DNA of 37,026 bases from Nocardiopsis halophila DSM 44494 (GCF_000341245.1 NZ_ANAD01000030.1:1-37026); one strand, 5' to 3'. Shown: positions 15,985 to 23,469, counted from the stretch's first letter. Notes: generated by a model from the letters alone, not told the origin. Numbers and translations are program-made.

Positions 15985-16010
15985 GCCGGATTCCTCGTAG
16001 GGAATCCGGC
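15985..16010. repeat. Perfect inverted repeat upstream of FUSC promoter
   Basis: GCCGGATTCC (15985-15994), spacer TCGTAG, GGAATCCGGC (16001-16010). The arms are perfect over 10 bases. It sits about 52 bases beyond the FUSC -10 box and is not next to any stop codon, so an operator is more likely than a terminator. Confidence 0.5.
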
Positions 16011-16198
16011 GCCCCGCCGCCGCGGCCCGGAGCGCGCCAAGGGCGCCTCGACCAGGGCGACGGCGCAGGTGAGGCGGCCCTTTCGTTGAGCGGCTCCCGT
16101 TCCCGTGCTCAGGGGGATGCAGGCCACTGCCCGAGGTGACCGGGACCGCACTCGCGAACGGCGCGCGTGCCGGAACCCGAGTGTCGCCCCCTGGCGCT

Positions 16199-16212
16199 GA
16201 GGAGGCCTCCTC
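16199..16212. promoter_or_regulatory. 14-base palindrome before thioredoxin-like gene
   Basis: GAGGAGGCCTCCTC is a perfect palindrome ending 14 bases before ATG 16227. It includes a GAGGAGG that could serve as a distant ribosome site but could also be an operator or fold to hide the start. Confidence 0.4.
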
Positions 16213-16226
16213 CTCAAGATGGGGAT

Positions 16227-16553
16227 ATGCGGGTCGAATTGTTGTACGTCCCCGGATGCCCCAACCGGGGCCCGGCTCGCCGACGGCTGGGGGCGGCCTT
16301 GGAACGCACCGGGTACGCAGGCGCGGCGATCGCGGAGATCGAGGTGGAGACAGAACAGCAGGCGGCGGACCTGTGCTTCCCCGGCTCCCCGACGATCCGT
16401 GTCGAGGGACGGGACCTCTTCCCGGTCCCCGGCCCTCCCTACGGTCTGAGTTGTCGGGTCTACACGACTCCAGAAGGGGCCGACGGGGCTCCGAGCCTCG
16501 ATCGGCTCGTCCGGGCCCTCAAAAACCGGACGGGGTGGACAACAGGTCCGTAG
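16227..16553 (+). CDS. Small thioredoxin-like protein (alkylmercury-lyase-associated type)
   Basis: A 108-residue protein. MRVELLYVPGCPN opens with the beta-strand and cysteine of a thioredoxin-like fold, but has a single Cys (CPN) rather than CxxC. FPGSPTIRVEGRDLF supplies the cis-proline strand, and GLSCRVY a second cysteine. Similar proteins of about 100 residues in actinomycetes are often annotated alkylmercury lyase or thioredoxin-family, although they lack the MerB catalytic domain; function is unknown. ATG 16227 is chosen because the fold begins at MRVELL. The ribosome site is poor (GGGGAT), with the palindrome at 16199-16212 just upstream. Confidence 0.75.
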   Translation: MRVELLYVPGCPNRGPARRRLGAALERTGYAGAAIAEIEVETEQQAADLCFPGSPTIRVEGRDLFPVPGPPYGLSCRVYTTPEGADGAPSLDRLVRALKNRTGWTTGP

Positions 16554-16584
16554 TTCCGGGGGGTCTACCTCCCCTGCCCCGGTG

Positions 16585-17829
16585 TCAGGCCTCCTCGGCG
16601 GCGGGGCTCCGGGACGGGTCGCGCAGGCGGCGCAGTTCGGAAAGGGCCTCGTCGAGCTGGGCCTCGGCGCGTTCGGCGCGGTGAACGGCCTGGGCGCGAG
16701 CGTCCTCCATGGCGGCCAAGCGCTCCGCCGCGGCCTGCTTGGCCTCGGACAGCGTCTCGCTCGCGGCCCTGCGCTGCTCCTGGAGCTCGGTCCGCGCGCG
16801 CTCGCGCTCCTCGTCGAGGCGGGCCCTGAGGTCCTCGACCGCCGCGGCCGCGCGCTCCCGTTCGTCTGCGACCTCCTGTTCCAGGGACGCCGAACGCCGC
16901 CGCGCGTCAGAGGCCTCGGCCTCCGCCTGCTCCTTCGCCCGGACCGCGGAGGCCGCGTCCTCCTCGGCGCGCCGCAGGGCCTCCTCGGCGCGCCGCAGGG
17001 CCTCCTGGGCGCGGTCGCGCTCCTCGGCGGCACCGGCCGCCTCCTGCCGGGCCTGCTCCACCTGCTCGGCCGCGCGCTCTTCGGCCTCCGACACGCGCGC
17101 CTCGGCCTCCGCGCGGGCCTCCTGCACCCGGCGCTCGGCCTCGGCCAGGGCGCTCTCGCGCTCGTGCACGGCCGCGTCGCGTTCGCGCGCGGCGGCCTCG
17201 CGCTCCTCCTCGGCCCGCCGCTTCTCCTCCAGGGCCTCCTCGCGCCGGTGCAGGGCGGTGTCGGCCATCCGCTCGGCCGCCCCGGCGGCGGCGACCGCCG
17301 AGGACGCCGCCTCGTCGGCGCGCTCCCGCTCGCGTTCGGCCTCGCGCCTGCGGTTCTCGGCCTCCAGCCGGGCGGCGTCGGCCTCGGCCACGCGCCGGGC
17401 GGACTCCAGGCGCGCCGCCTCCACCTGGGCCTCCGCGCTCGCCGGGTCGGTCATCGTGCGGAAGGCGTCGGTGGCCGAGGCCAGCGTCGAGGACAGCTGC
17501 TCGGCCTGGACCGCGAACCGGCGGAGCAGGTCGTCGGCGCGCAGCCGCGCGTCGCTCACCGGCGTGGCCGGCGCCGACGCGGCCGGGGAGGGCGGCCGTG
17601 CGGGCGCACCGTCGTCCGCCGTCCGGTCCGCGGCGGGGGCGGCGTCCGCCCCCTCGGCGGCCTCCAGGGCACGCTCCTGCTCCTGCTGCATCCGCTGGCG
17701 CTCCTTCCATGCGCGCCAGCGGGTGTGCTCGGGCAGGTCGCAGTACTGCGGCGGGCGCCCCGGGGAGGTGCTGCGCGGGACCGGACGGTCGCATCCGGGG
17801 AAGTTGCAGGTGTTCGCGTCGTCGGCCAC
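16585..17829 (-). CDS. Zinc-knuckle plus long coiled-coil protein, unknown function
   Basis: A 414-residue protein. Residues 1-42 hold a Cys-rich start, C8-x4-C13-x16-C30-x4-H35, with RPPQYC, likely to bind one zinc ion. Residues about 48-90 are an Ala/Pro-rich linker. Residues about 92-405 are almost entirely Ala/Glu/Arg heptads, a long coiled coil with a short duplicated unit near residues 277-290. The look is that of KfrA-like or SMC-like rod proteins, but there is no ATPase or recognised DNA-binding domain. It probably forms an elongated dimer in the cytoplasm, with the zinc end as a contact site. GTG 17829 is used, with TAGGGT 6 bases upstream, which predicts a leaderless message. Confidence 0.8.
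   Translation of the reverse strand: MADDANTCNFPGCDRPVPRSTSPGRPPQYCDLPEHTRWRAWKERQRMQQEQERALEAAEGADAAPAADRTADDGAPARPPSPAASAPATPVSDARLRADDLLRRFAVQAEQLSSTLASATDAFRTMTDPASAEAQVEAARLESARRVAEADAARLEAENRRREAERERERADEAASSAVAAAGAAERMADTALHRREEALEEKRRAEEEREAAARERDAAVHERESALAEAERRVQEARAEAEARVSEAEERAAEQVEQARQEAAGAAEERDRAQEALRRAEEALRRAEEDAASAVRAKEQAEAEASDARRRSASLEQEVADERERAAAAVEDLRARLDEERERARTELQEQRRAASETLSEAKQAAAERLAAMEDARAQAVHRAERAEAQLDEALSELRRLRDPSRSPAAEEA
16960..17001. repeat. 21-base tandem direct repeat inside coiled-coil gene
   Basis: Two consecutive copies of a 21-base unit (CCTCCTCGGCGCGCCGCAGGG) encode a duplicated seven-residue heptad, EALRRAE. It is an in-frame slippage product. Confidence 0.7.
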
Positions 17830-17835
17830 CCGACG

Positions 17836-17841
17836 ACCCTA
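17836..17841 (-). promoter_or_regulatory. -10 box of coiled-coil gene, leaderless
   Basis: TAGGGT on the minus strand ends 6 bases before GTG 17829, with no ribosome site. Confidence 0.5.
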
Positions 17842-17846
17842 ACGGC

Positions 17847-18518
17847 TCAGCCCCGGGACGCGGCGAACGCGCGCAGGTAGTCCGGGAGCGGGCTCCCGGG
17901 CGCGGTCCCGGGGTCGGGCTCGGGGGCCCCGACGACCTCGCGCACCGGCACCACGCCCGCCCAGTGCGGCAGGTCCGCGTCCTCCGGCTCCTCGGAGACC
18001 CCGCCCGTGCGCACCTTGGCCGACACCTCGTCCAGTTCCAGGCGCAGCACCGCCGTCTGCGCCAGCTCCTTGGCGTCGGCGGGGCGGCAGTCGGCCGAGC
18101 GGCCCGGCACCACGGCGTCGACGACCGCGTCCAGCGCCGCGCGCAGCTCGGCCTCCTCGCGCACGCGGCGGGCGGTGCCCCGGACGACCACCGACCGGTA
18201 GTTGATCGAGTGGTGCATGCCCGAGCGCGCGAGCACCAGGCCGTCGGTCAGCGTCACGGTCGCGCACACCTCCAGGCCGCCCTGGTCGGCGGCGCGCATG
18301 GCGCGGGCGCCCGTGGAGCCGTGCAGGTAGAGCACCCCGCCGACGCGGGCGTAGAGGGTCGGCAGCACCACCGGCGCCCCGTCCGCCACGAACCCCAGGT
18401 GGCACAGGCGCCCCTCGTCGAGGATCGCGTGCACGGTCGCGGCGTCGTAGCGCGCACGGTCGCGGTTGCGGGTGGGCCGGGTGCGGGCGGTGGGGGCGTA
18501 GGCGGTGGTGTCGTCCAT
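17847..18518 (-). CDS. Pyridoxamine 5'-phosphate oxidase-like flavin-binding protein
   Basis: A 223-residue protein of the PNPOx-like split-barrel family. Residues about 18-60 read RARYDAATVHAILDEGRLCHLGFVADGAPVVLPTLY, typical of the Pyridox_ox_2/NimA group. LYLHGSTGARAM and HHSINYRSVVVRGTARRV follow, the latter conserved in this subgroup. These proteins bind FMN or F420 and reduce small substrates, or act as nitroreductase-like enzymes; the substrate is not clear. ATG 18518 has AAAGGTG upstream. An imperfect 26-base palindrome at 18545-18570 covers the predicted promoter, so a dedicated repressor is likely but is not encoded next to it. Confidence 0.87.
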   Translation of the reverse strand: MDDTTAYAPTARTRPTRNRDRARYDAATVHAILDEGRLCHLGFVADGAPVVLPTLYARVGGVLYLHGSTGARAMRAADQGGLEVCATVTLTDGLVLARSGMHHSINYRSVVVRGTARRVREEAELRAALDAVVDAVVPGRSADCRPADAKELAQTAVLRLELDEVSAKVRTGGVSEEPEDADLPHWAGVVPVREVVGAPEPDPGTAPGSPLPDYLRAFAASRG

Positions 18519-18544
18519 CGGGGCACCTTTGTTCTAGGGAGGAG

Positions 18545-18570
18545 ACAATTATGTACTAGTGCTTAGTTGT
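18545..18570. promoter_or_regulatory. 26-base imperfect palindromic operator before PNPOx-like gene
   Basis: Ten of 13 base pairs are symmetric around a central ACTAGT (18555-18560), with ACAA (18545-18548) and TTGT (18567-18570) at the ends. It overlaps a CATAAT box on the minus strand at 18549-18554. It is strikingly AT-rich for the region. Confidence 0.55.
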
Positions 18571-18605
18571 AGCACACGTCCCCAGAGGAGTGAAGGCGCA
18601 CGAAA

Positions 18606-18640
18606 GGGGCGCCACCCGCCCGGCCGGCGGATGGCGCCCC
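18606..18640 (-). terminator. Hairpin terminator of GNAT gene
   Basis: GGGGCGCCA (18606-18614) pairs with TGGCGCCCC (18632-18640), a 9-base perfect stem with inner GC pairing. It begins 25 bases after the stop codon of the GNAT gene. No T-run follows. Confidence 0.55.
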
Positions 18641-18664
18641 CGCGTAACGTTGCGGGCCGTGAGC

Positions 18665-19222
18665 TCAGTCCAGCGCCCCGGTGCCGCCGATGCGGCAGAC
18701 CATCGTGGTCACGAAGGGGCGGAAGCCCTCGCGCTCGAAGAAGCGGATGTCCTCGGAGCTGCCGGCGAGCGCGGACAGTTCGATGTCGCGCACGCCCTGG
18801 GCGGCGACCTGGAGGCGGATCTCGTCGAGCAGGGCCGACCCCACGCCGGTGCCCTCGGCCTCGGGGTGGATCGCCAGGGTCTGCACCACCGCGACGCTCT
18901 CGCCGCGGTCCCAGCTGCCCTGGGGGTTCTCCCGGACGGTCACCATCGCGTACCCGACCGGCACGCCGGCGCGCTCGGCGAGCACCGCCAGCGACGAGGG
19001 CTCGGCGAGCCAGAGCCGGTACTGGGCACGGCGGCGGCGCCACGCCTCCTCCGCCCCGAGCGACGCGATCACGTCGTGCAGGTCGGGTGCGACGGAGGTG
19101 TGCCGCTCGTGCACCGCGCTCCACAGGTCCGCGAGCTCATCGACGCCGTCGGCGCCCAGGTAGCGGAACCGCATGTGGCCCTCGGTCGGCATCGTCGTGT
19201 TGGCAGCCAGCGAAGTTTGCAT
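18665..19222 (-). CDS. GNAT family N-acetyltransferase
   Basis: A 185-residue protein with the GNAT core. VGYAMVTVREN and VAVVQTLAIHPEAEGTGVGSALLDEI give the beta4 strand and the acetyl-CoA loop (E-G-T-G-V-G-S). DIRFFEREGFRPFVTTM is the typical C-terminal strand. The substrate cannot be told. ATG 19222 is chosen because GGGAAGAAG lies just upstream; an in-frame extension to 19279 adds a low-complexity stretch. It is divergent from the first ketopantoate-reductase-like gene, 142 bases apart. Confidence 0.87.
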   Translation of the reverse strand: MQTSLAANTTMPTEGHMRFRYLGADGVDELADLWSAVHERHTSVAPDLHDVIASLGAEEAWRRRRAQYRLWLAEPSSLAVLAERAGVPVGYAMVTVRENPQGSWDRGESVAVVQTLAIHPEAEGTGVGSALLDEIRLQVAAQGVRDIELSALAGSSEDIRFFEREGFRPFVTTMVCRIGGTGALD

Positions 19223-19364
19223 CTTCTTCCCACCCGTTCCACCCGCATCGGTGCGCCCTCTCCCCGCTGCAGGCCGCATCCTTAGCGGGGTTGAGCTGTG
19301 TCCCTGACACTACGTGCATGCCCCGTGGGGCAAGTGGCCGACACGAAGAAAAGGACGGTCTGAC

Positions 19365-20285
19365 GTGTCGAAGACAGAAGAATTGAAGGATTTTACAATT
19401 TTGGGCCCCGGGGGCGTCGGCGGCCTCCTCGCCGGGCTGCTCGCCCGCGGCGGCGAGCGCACCCGCGTCCTGGCCACCGAGGGGACCGCGGCCCGCATCG
19501 CCGCCTCCGGCCTGCGGATCGCCTCGCCGGTCTACGGCGACTTCACCGCCGCGCCGGACGCGGCGCCGCGGCTCACCGGGCCCACCGACGTCCTCTTCGT
19601 GACCACCAAGGGCACCGGCCTCGGCCATGCGCTGGCGCGCGTCCCCGCCGAGCACGTGCGCGGCGCGCTCATCGTCCCGCTGCTCAACGGCTTCGAACAC
19701 CTCGACCTGCTCCGCGAGCGCTTCCCCGCCGCCCGCGTGCTGCCGGCGGCGATCCACGTCGGCGCCTCCCGGGACGAGCCCGGCGTCATCCGGCACACCA
19801 GCCCCTACAACCGCCTGGAGGTCGCGGGGGAGGGGGCGCAGGCCCTCGCCGGCGCGCTGGAGCGGGCCGGTGTCGAGGCCCGGGTGGTCGAGGGCGGCGA
19901 CCGCGTCCTGTGGGACAAGTACGCCTTCCTCCTGCCGACCGCCCTGGTCTGTGCGCACGCGCTGATGCCGATCGGCCGCGCGCGCGAGGAGAGGCGCGCC
20001 GACATGGAGGCGGTGCTGGAGGAGGTGGTGCGCGTGGCCGCCGCGCGCGGTGTCGCGGTCGACGCGGACACGGTCCGGCTCACCATCGCCGAGCGCCCCG
20101 CGCACACCCGCCCCTCGCTCCTGTTCGACCGGGAGACCGGGCGCCCGATGGAGACCGACGCCCTGGGCGGTGCACTCGTCCGCGCCGCACGGGCCGCAGG
20201 GCTGGAGGCGCCCGTCACCGAGCGCCTGGTCTCCGACCTCCAGGCATGGGAGGCGGAGAGCGCTGAGCGCCCCCGGGACGGGTGA
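19365..20285 (+). CDS. Ketopantoate reductase family protein, copy 1
   Basis: A 306-residue protein of the PanE/ApbA family, which reduces 2-oxo acids such as ketopantoate with NADPH. The N-terminal Rossmann motif is LGPGGVGGLLAGLLARGG. PAEHVRGALIVPLLNGFEH contains the conserved NG segment. DRVLWDKYAFLLPTALVCAHA has the catalytic lysine, but the position of E. coli Asn180 appears to be leucine by eye. RPMETDALGG keeps the conserved glutamate. Specificity may thus differ from true ketopantoate reductase. GTG 19365 is chosen for AAAGGACGG about 10 bases upstream. A tandem paralogue follows 125 bases downstream and shares a nearly identical 60-base stretch. Confidence 0.88.
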   Translation: MSKTEELKDFTILGPGGVGGLLAGLLARGGERTRVLATEGTAARIAASGLRIASPVYGDFTAAPDAAPRLTGPTDVLFVTTKGTGLGHALARVPAEHVRGALIVPLLNGFEHLDLLRERFPAARVLPAAIHVGASRDEPGVIRHTSPYNRLEVAGEGAQALAGALERAGVEARVVEGGDRVLWDKYAFLLPTALVCAHALMPIGRAREERRADMEAVLEEVVRVAAARGVAVDADTVRLTIAERPAHTRPSLLFDRETGRPMETDALGGALVRAARAAGLEAPVTERLVSDLQAWEAESAERPRDG

Positions 20286-20298
20286 TGCGGAGGCCGGT

Positions 20299-20321
20299 GG
20301 CGCCCGTCCGGCGCCGGTTTT
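20299..20321 (+). terminator. Small intrinsic terminator after ketopantoate reductase-like copy 1
   Basis: GGCGCC-CGTCC-GGCGCC followed by GG and TTTT (20318-20321). The stem is only 6 bases but the T-run is clear. It lies 13 bases after the stop codon. Confidence 0.45.
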
Positions 20322-20410
20322 AGAAGATAGGAGTAATTCGGGCAGAACGAGGGCCGGGTCGGCGGTGACGCTCCGGTGCTCAGGAACCGGTCTCAACACA
20401 GGGAGCCACC

Positions 20411-21412
20411 ATGGCGAATCAGGATCGGACGGCCGCCGAGGACCGGGAGCGCCCCCGGGCCACCCCTGATGGGCCGGGCCGCATCGCGGTCCTCGCCCCC
20501 GGCGGCGTGGGAGGGCTGCTCGCCGGGCTCCTCCACCGGGACGGGCACGACGTGACGGTGGTGGCCACCGAGCCGACGGCCCGCCTCATCGACGAGCGCG
20601 GACTGCGCGTGGACTCCTCGGCCTTCGGGGACTTCACCGTCCGCGTCCCTGCGGCCCCGCGCCTGGAATCCGCCGCCGACGTCCTCGTCATCGGCTGCAA
20701 GGCCACCGCACTCGACGACGCCCTGGAGCGGATCCCCGCCGAGCATGTGCGCGGCGCGCTCATCGTCCCGCTGCTCAACGGCTTCGAGCACATGTCCGTC
20801 CTGAGGGAGCGCTTCCCCGAGTCCACCGTGGTCGGCTCGGCCATCAGAGTCGAGTCGACCCGGGTCGCCCCCGGGCACATCGTGCAGTCGAGCCCCTTCG
20901 CCGCCTTCGCGATGGCCACCGAGCCCGCCCCCGGCCCGCGTGCCGAGGCGCTCCTCGGGGCGCTCCAGGCCACCGGACTGTCCATGAGCGCAGGGGGGAC
21001 CGAGGACGACGTGCTCTGGAGGAAGATGCACTTCCTCTTGCCCACCGCCCTGGTGTGCACGCACGCCGAGTCGCCCATGGGCGGCGCCCGGACGGGGGAG
21101 CGGCGCTCGGACCTGCTGGCCGTGGCGGGCGAGGTGGAGAAGGTGGCCGCCCGCCGCGGGGTCTCCCTGGACACGGGCCACATCGTGCGCACGGCCGACG
21201 CGATCCCCGCCGAGACCAAGCCGTCCATGCTGCGCGACCGCGAGGCCGGGCGGCCGATGGAGGTCGACGCCCTCGGAGGCGCCCTCCTGCGCGCCGCGGA
21301 GGCGGCGGGGGTGGAGGTCCCGGTGACGGCGCGCATCGTCGCCGACCTCGAACGCGTCGACGCGGCCAACCGGGCCGCCGCGCGGAGCGCAGGAGGCGCG
21401 GGCGAGCGGTGA
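20411..21412 (+). CDS. Ketopantoate reductase family protein, copy 2
   Basis: A 333-residue paralogue of the preceding gene, with a 24-residue polar N-terminal extension. The Rossmann motif is LAPGGVGGLLAGLLHRDGH. PAEHVRGALIVPLLNGFEH is identical in both copies. DDVLWRKMHFLLPTALVCTHA has the catalytic Lys and again Leu at the Asn180 position. RPMEVDALGGALLRAAEAAGVEVPV carries the conserved Glu. It has a ribosome site GGGAG 5 bases before ATG 20411. Which copy, if either, serves pantothenate synthesis is unclear; no panB or panC is in the window. A LysR gene follows 75 bases downstream. Confidence 0.88.
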   Translation: MANQDRTAAEDRERPRATPDGPGRIAVLAPGGVGGLLAGLLHRDGHDVTVVATEPTARLIDERGLRVDSSAFGDFTVRVPAAPRLESAADVLVIGCKATALDDALERIPAEHVRGALIVPLLNGFEHMSVLRERFPESTVVGSAIRVESTRVAPGHIVQSSPFAAFAMATEPAPGPRAEALLGALQATGLSMSAGGTEDDVLWRKMHFLLPTALVCTHAESPMGGARTGERRSDLLAVAGEVEKVAARRGVSLDTGHIVRTADAIPAETKPSMLRDREAGRPMEVDALGGALLRAAEAAGVEVPVTARIVADLERVDAANRAAARSAGGAGER

Positions 21413-21451
21413 GTCTCTCATCACCGGACGGCGCCGCGGCCGCCGAATGTG

Positions 21452-21467
21452 CCGGAACGCGTTCCGG
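21452..21467. promoter_or_regulatory. 16-base perfect palindrome in the promoter of the first LysR gene
   Basis: CCGGAACGCGTTCCGG ends 7 bases before the TAGATT box, so it covers the -35 position. This fits autorepression by the LysR product or another regulator. Confidence 0.5.
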
Positions 21468-21474
21468 TCTCACC

Positions 21475-21480
21475 TAGATT
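21475..21480 (+). promoter_or_regulatory. -10 box of first LysR gene, leaderless
   Basis: TAGATT ends 7 bases before ATG 21488, with no ribosome site between. This predicts a leaderless message. Confidence 0.55.
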
Positions 21481-21487
21481 AAAGATC

Positions 21488-22435
21488 ATGATCGACGTCC
21501 GGCGATTGCAGCTGCTGCAGGCGCTGTCCAAGCACCGCACCGTGGCGGGCACCGCGGAGGCCCTCAACGTCACCCCGTCCGCCGTCTCACAGCAGCTGGC
21601 GGCGCTGTCCAAGGAGGCGGGCGCCGCACTGGTGGAGCGGCGCGGGCGCAGGTTCCTGCTCACCGGCGCCGGCCGGGTCCTGCTGGAGCACGCCGACGTG
21701 ATCTTCGCCGAGATGGAGAGCGCCGAGGCCGACCTGGCCGCCTACGCCGAGGGCGGGACCGGGGTGGCCCGCGCGGGCTCCTTCTCCACCGGCGTCTCGG
21801 ACCTGCTGGCCCCGGCCGTGGCGGCGCTGGGCCGCACCCACCCCGGCTGGCGCTTCGAGATCGTCCAGGCCGAGCCGGAGGAGAGCACCGAGCTGCTCAG
21901 CACCGGCGCCCTGGACCTGGCGGTGACCATGTCCTCGGTGCACCTGCCGCACAGCGGCTCCTCGGAGTTCCGGATGGACCCGATCATGGTGGAGCCCTTC
22001 GACGCGGTGCTGCCCTACCACCACCCGCTGGCCACCCGCCCCGACCTGGAGCTGGCCGCGGACCTGGCCGACGCCGACTGGATCATGTCGGCCCCGGGCA
22101 CCGCCTGGTACGACTGCGTGACGGCGGCCTGCAACCAGTCCGGCTTCCAGCCGCGCATCGTGCACACCGTCGACGAGTTCAGCGCCGTGATGGCGCTGGT
22201 CCAGGCGGGCCTGGGGGTGGCGCTGATGCCCCGGATGGGGTGGACCGGCCTGGCCTCGCCCAACGTCGTGGTGCGCACCGTGCGCAACACCGCCCGCCGG
22301 CACATCATCGCCCTGACCCGCGCCGGCGCCTCGCCCGAGCCGCTGCTCGGCGCGATCCGCGAGGCCGCGAGCAAGGTCCCGGTCCCCGCCGTGGGGCCGA
22401 TGATGACCGTCGACGCCGGCTCCCGGGGCGACTGA
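21488..22435 (+). CDS. LysR family transcriptional regulator, copy 1
   Basis: A 315-residue protein. The winged HTH at residues about 3-62 includes LQLLQALSKHRTVAGTAEALNVTPSAVSQQLAALSKEAGAALVERRGRRFLLT, typical of LysR. The C-terminal periplasmic-binding-like ligand domain spans about 90-300, with LDLAVTMSSV and ALVQAGLGVALMPRMG. ATG 21488 is chosen because the HTH starts there and a TAGATT box lies 7 bases upstream. The palindrome at 21452-21467 may be its own site. It follows the two ketopantoate-reductase-like genes on the same strand, so it could control them, but that is a guess from position. Confidence 0.93.
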   Translation: MIDVRRLQLLQALSKHRTVAGTAEALNVTPSAVSQQLAALSKEAGAALVERRGRRFLLTGAGRVLLEHADVIFAEMESAEADLAAYAEGGTGVARAGSFSTGVSDLLAPAVAALGRTHPGWRFEIVQAEPEESTELLSTGALDLAVTMSSVHLPHSGSSEFRMDPIMVEPFDAVLPYHHPLATRPDLELAADLADADWIMSAPGTAWYDCVTAACNQSGFQPRIVHTVDEFSAVMALVQAGLGVALMPRMGWTGLASPNVVVRTVRNTARRHIIALTRAGASPEPLLGAIREAASKVPVPAVGPMMTVDAGSRGD

Positions 22436-22459
22436 GCGGCCCGGGAGGCACCAGGAGGC

Positions 22460-23428
22460 TCAGGAGGGGCCGCCGCTCCCGCCGACGGGGGCGGCGAGTT
22501 CGGCGGGCAGCGGCCCCACGTCGTCGAGGACGTCGCCGGCCGCCTCGTGCAGGAGCCGCGCGACCAGGCGGATCGGCGCCCAGGCCCACGCCCCGGTCCG
22601 TCCCACCAGGTAGACCCTGCGGTTGCCGCCCAGGTCGCCCAGCGGCGAGTGCACCACCCCGCGCCGGGTGGCCGCCGCCAGCTCGGGCATCACCCCCACG
22701 GCCTGCCCCGCGGCCACGAAGCGCTCCACGACCTCCAGGTTGTCCACCCGGTGCCGGATGCGCGGGGCGAACCCGGCCGCCGCGCACAACCGCCCCACCA
22801 GTTCGTCCTCGTCGCTGCCGCGCGAGTTGGCGATCCAGTGCGCCTCGGAGAGCCGCCGCAGCCGCCTCCGGGTCAGCGGGCGGCTGTCGGCCCCGGGGGC
22901 GGAGGAGGGCTGGGAGAGCAGCAGCGGCTCGGTGCCGATCAGCCGCAGCGTCAGCGACTCGGGGAAGCGGCGCGGGACCAGGCTGTACTCGTAGACCAGG
23001 GCCAGGTCGGCGCCGCCGTCCTGGAGCAGCGCCAGCGCCTCGTCCGGCTCGTGCTCGATGATCCGCACGTCCACGCCCGGGTGCCCGGTCTCCAGGCGGC
23101 GCAGCGCCGGCAGCACGATGGGCGTGGTGACGCTGATGAAGGTCGCCAGGTCCACCCGCCCGGCCGGCTCGCCGCGCCCGGCCAGCTCGGCCTCGGCCGC
23201 CTCCACCCGGGCCAGGATGTCCACCGCGTGCTCGGCCAGCCGGTGCCCGGCCGGGGTGAGCCGGACCCGCCGCCCGTCCGGGGCCAGCAGCGCCACCCCG
23301 ACCTCCTTCTCCAACACCGCGAAGTGCTTGGAGACCGCGGAGGTGCCCATCCCGGCGACCTCGGCGACGGCCGCCATCGTGCCCAGCCGCTGCAGCTCCA
23401 CGAGCAGCCGGAGCCGTGTCACGTCCAT
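22460..23428 (-). CDS. LysR family transcriptional regulator, copy 2
   Basis: A 322-residue protein with the LysR winged HTH at residues about 2-60 (RLLVELQRLGTMAAVAEVAGMGTSAVSKHFAVLEKEVG) and an effector domain (about 90-290) with LATFISVTTPIVLPAL and VAAGQAVGVMPELA. It is divergent from an EamA exporter, 71 bases between starts, the typical LysR-target arrangement. I infer it senses the exported compound or a related metabolite. ATG 23428 has a TAGTTT box 6 bases upstream, so this gene is also predicted leaderless. It converges with the first LysR gene, 24 bases apart. Confidence 0.93.
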   Translation of the reverse strand: MDVTRLRLLVELQRLGTMAAVAEVAGMGTSAVSKHFAVLEKEVGVALLAPDGRRVRLTPAGHRLAEHAVDILARVEAAEAELAGRGEPAGRVDLATFISVTTPIVLPALRRLETGHPGVDVRIIEHEPDEALALLQDGGADLALVYEYSLVPRRFPESLTLRLIGTEPLLLSQPSSAPGADSRPLTRRRLRRLSEAHWIANSRGSDEDELVGRLCAAAGFAPRIRHRVDNLEVVERFVAAGQAVGVMPELAAATRRGVVHSPLGDLGGNRRVYLVGRTGAWAWAPIRLVARLLHEAAGDVLDDVGPLPAELAAPVGGSGGPS

Positions 23429-23434
23429 GTCTGA

Positions 23435-23440
23435 AAACTA
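23435..23440 (-). promoter_or_regulatory. -10 box of second LysR gene, leaderless
   Basis: TAGTTT on the minus strand ends 6 bases before ATG 23428. Confidence 0.5.
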
Positions 23441-23459
23441 CATGGTCCGTTCGCTTTTG

Positions 23460-23469
23460 GTCCGTGGAC
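23460..23469. promoter_or_regulatory. Candidate LysR operator between LysR copy 2 and EamA
   Basis: GTCC-GT-GGAC (23460-23469) is a perfect small inverted repeat in the 71-base divergent space. A second TGGTCC occurs at 23443-23448. LysR sites often lie here; assignment is weak. Confidence 0.35.

Larger units (their letters stand above)
15921..16226. other. Intergenic region between FUSC and thioredoxin-like genes
   Basis: About 300 bases without a supportable gene. It holds the FUSC promoter box at 15928-15933, a perfect hairpin at 15985-16010 and a palindrome at 16199-16212 just before the next gene. The rest shows nothing recognisable. Confidence 0.5.

Noticed and set aside
14298-16139. 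Plus-strand frame of 613 codons opposite the FUSC gene
   Set aside because: Antisense to a gene with clear FUSC motifs; no own motif or ribosome site.
16227-16553. MerB alkylmercury lyase
   Set aside because: The protein is too short and lacks the MerB catalytic domain and cysteine pair. Only the thioredoxin-like resemblance supports a link with that annotation.
16960-17001. Tandem repeat as possible mobile or regulatory repeat
   Set aside because: Two in-frame 21-base copies encode one coiled-coil heptad; simple slippage explains it.
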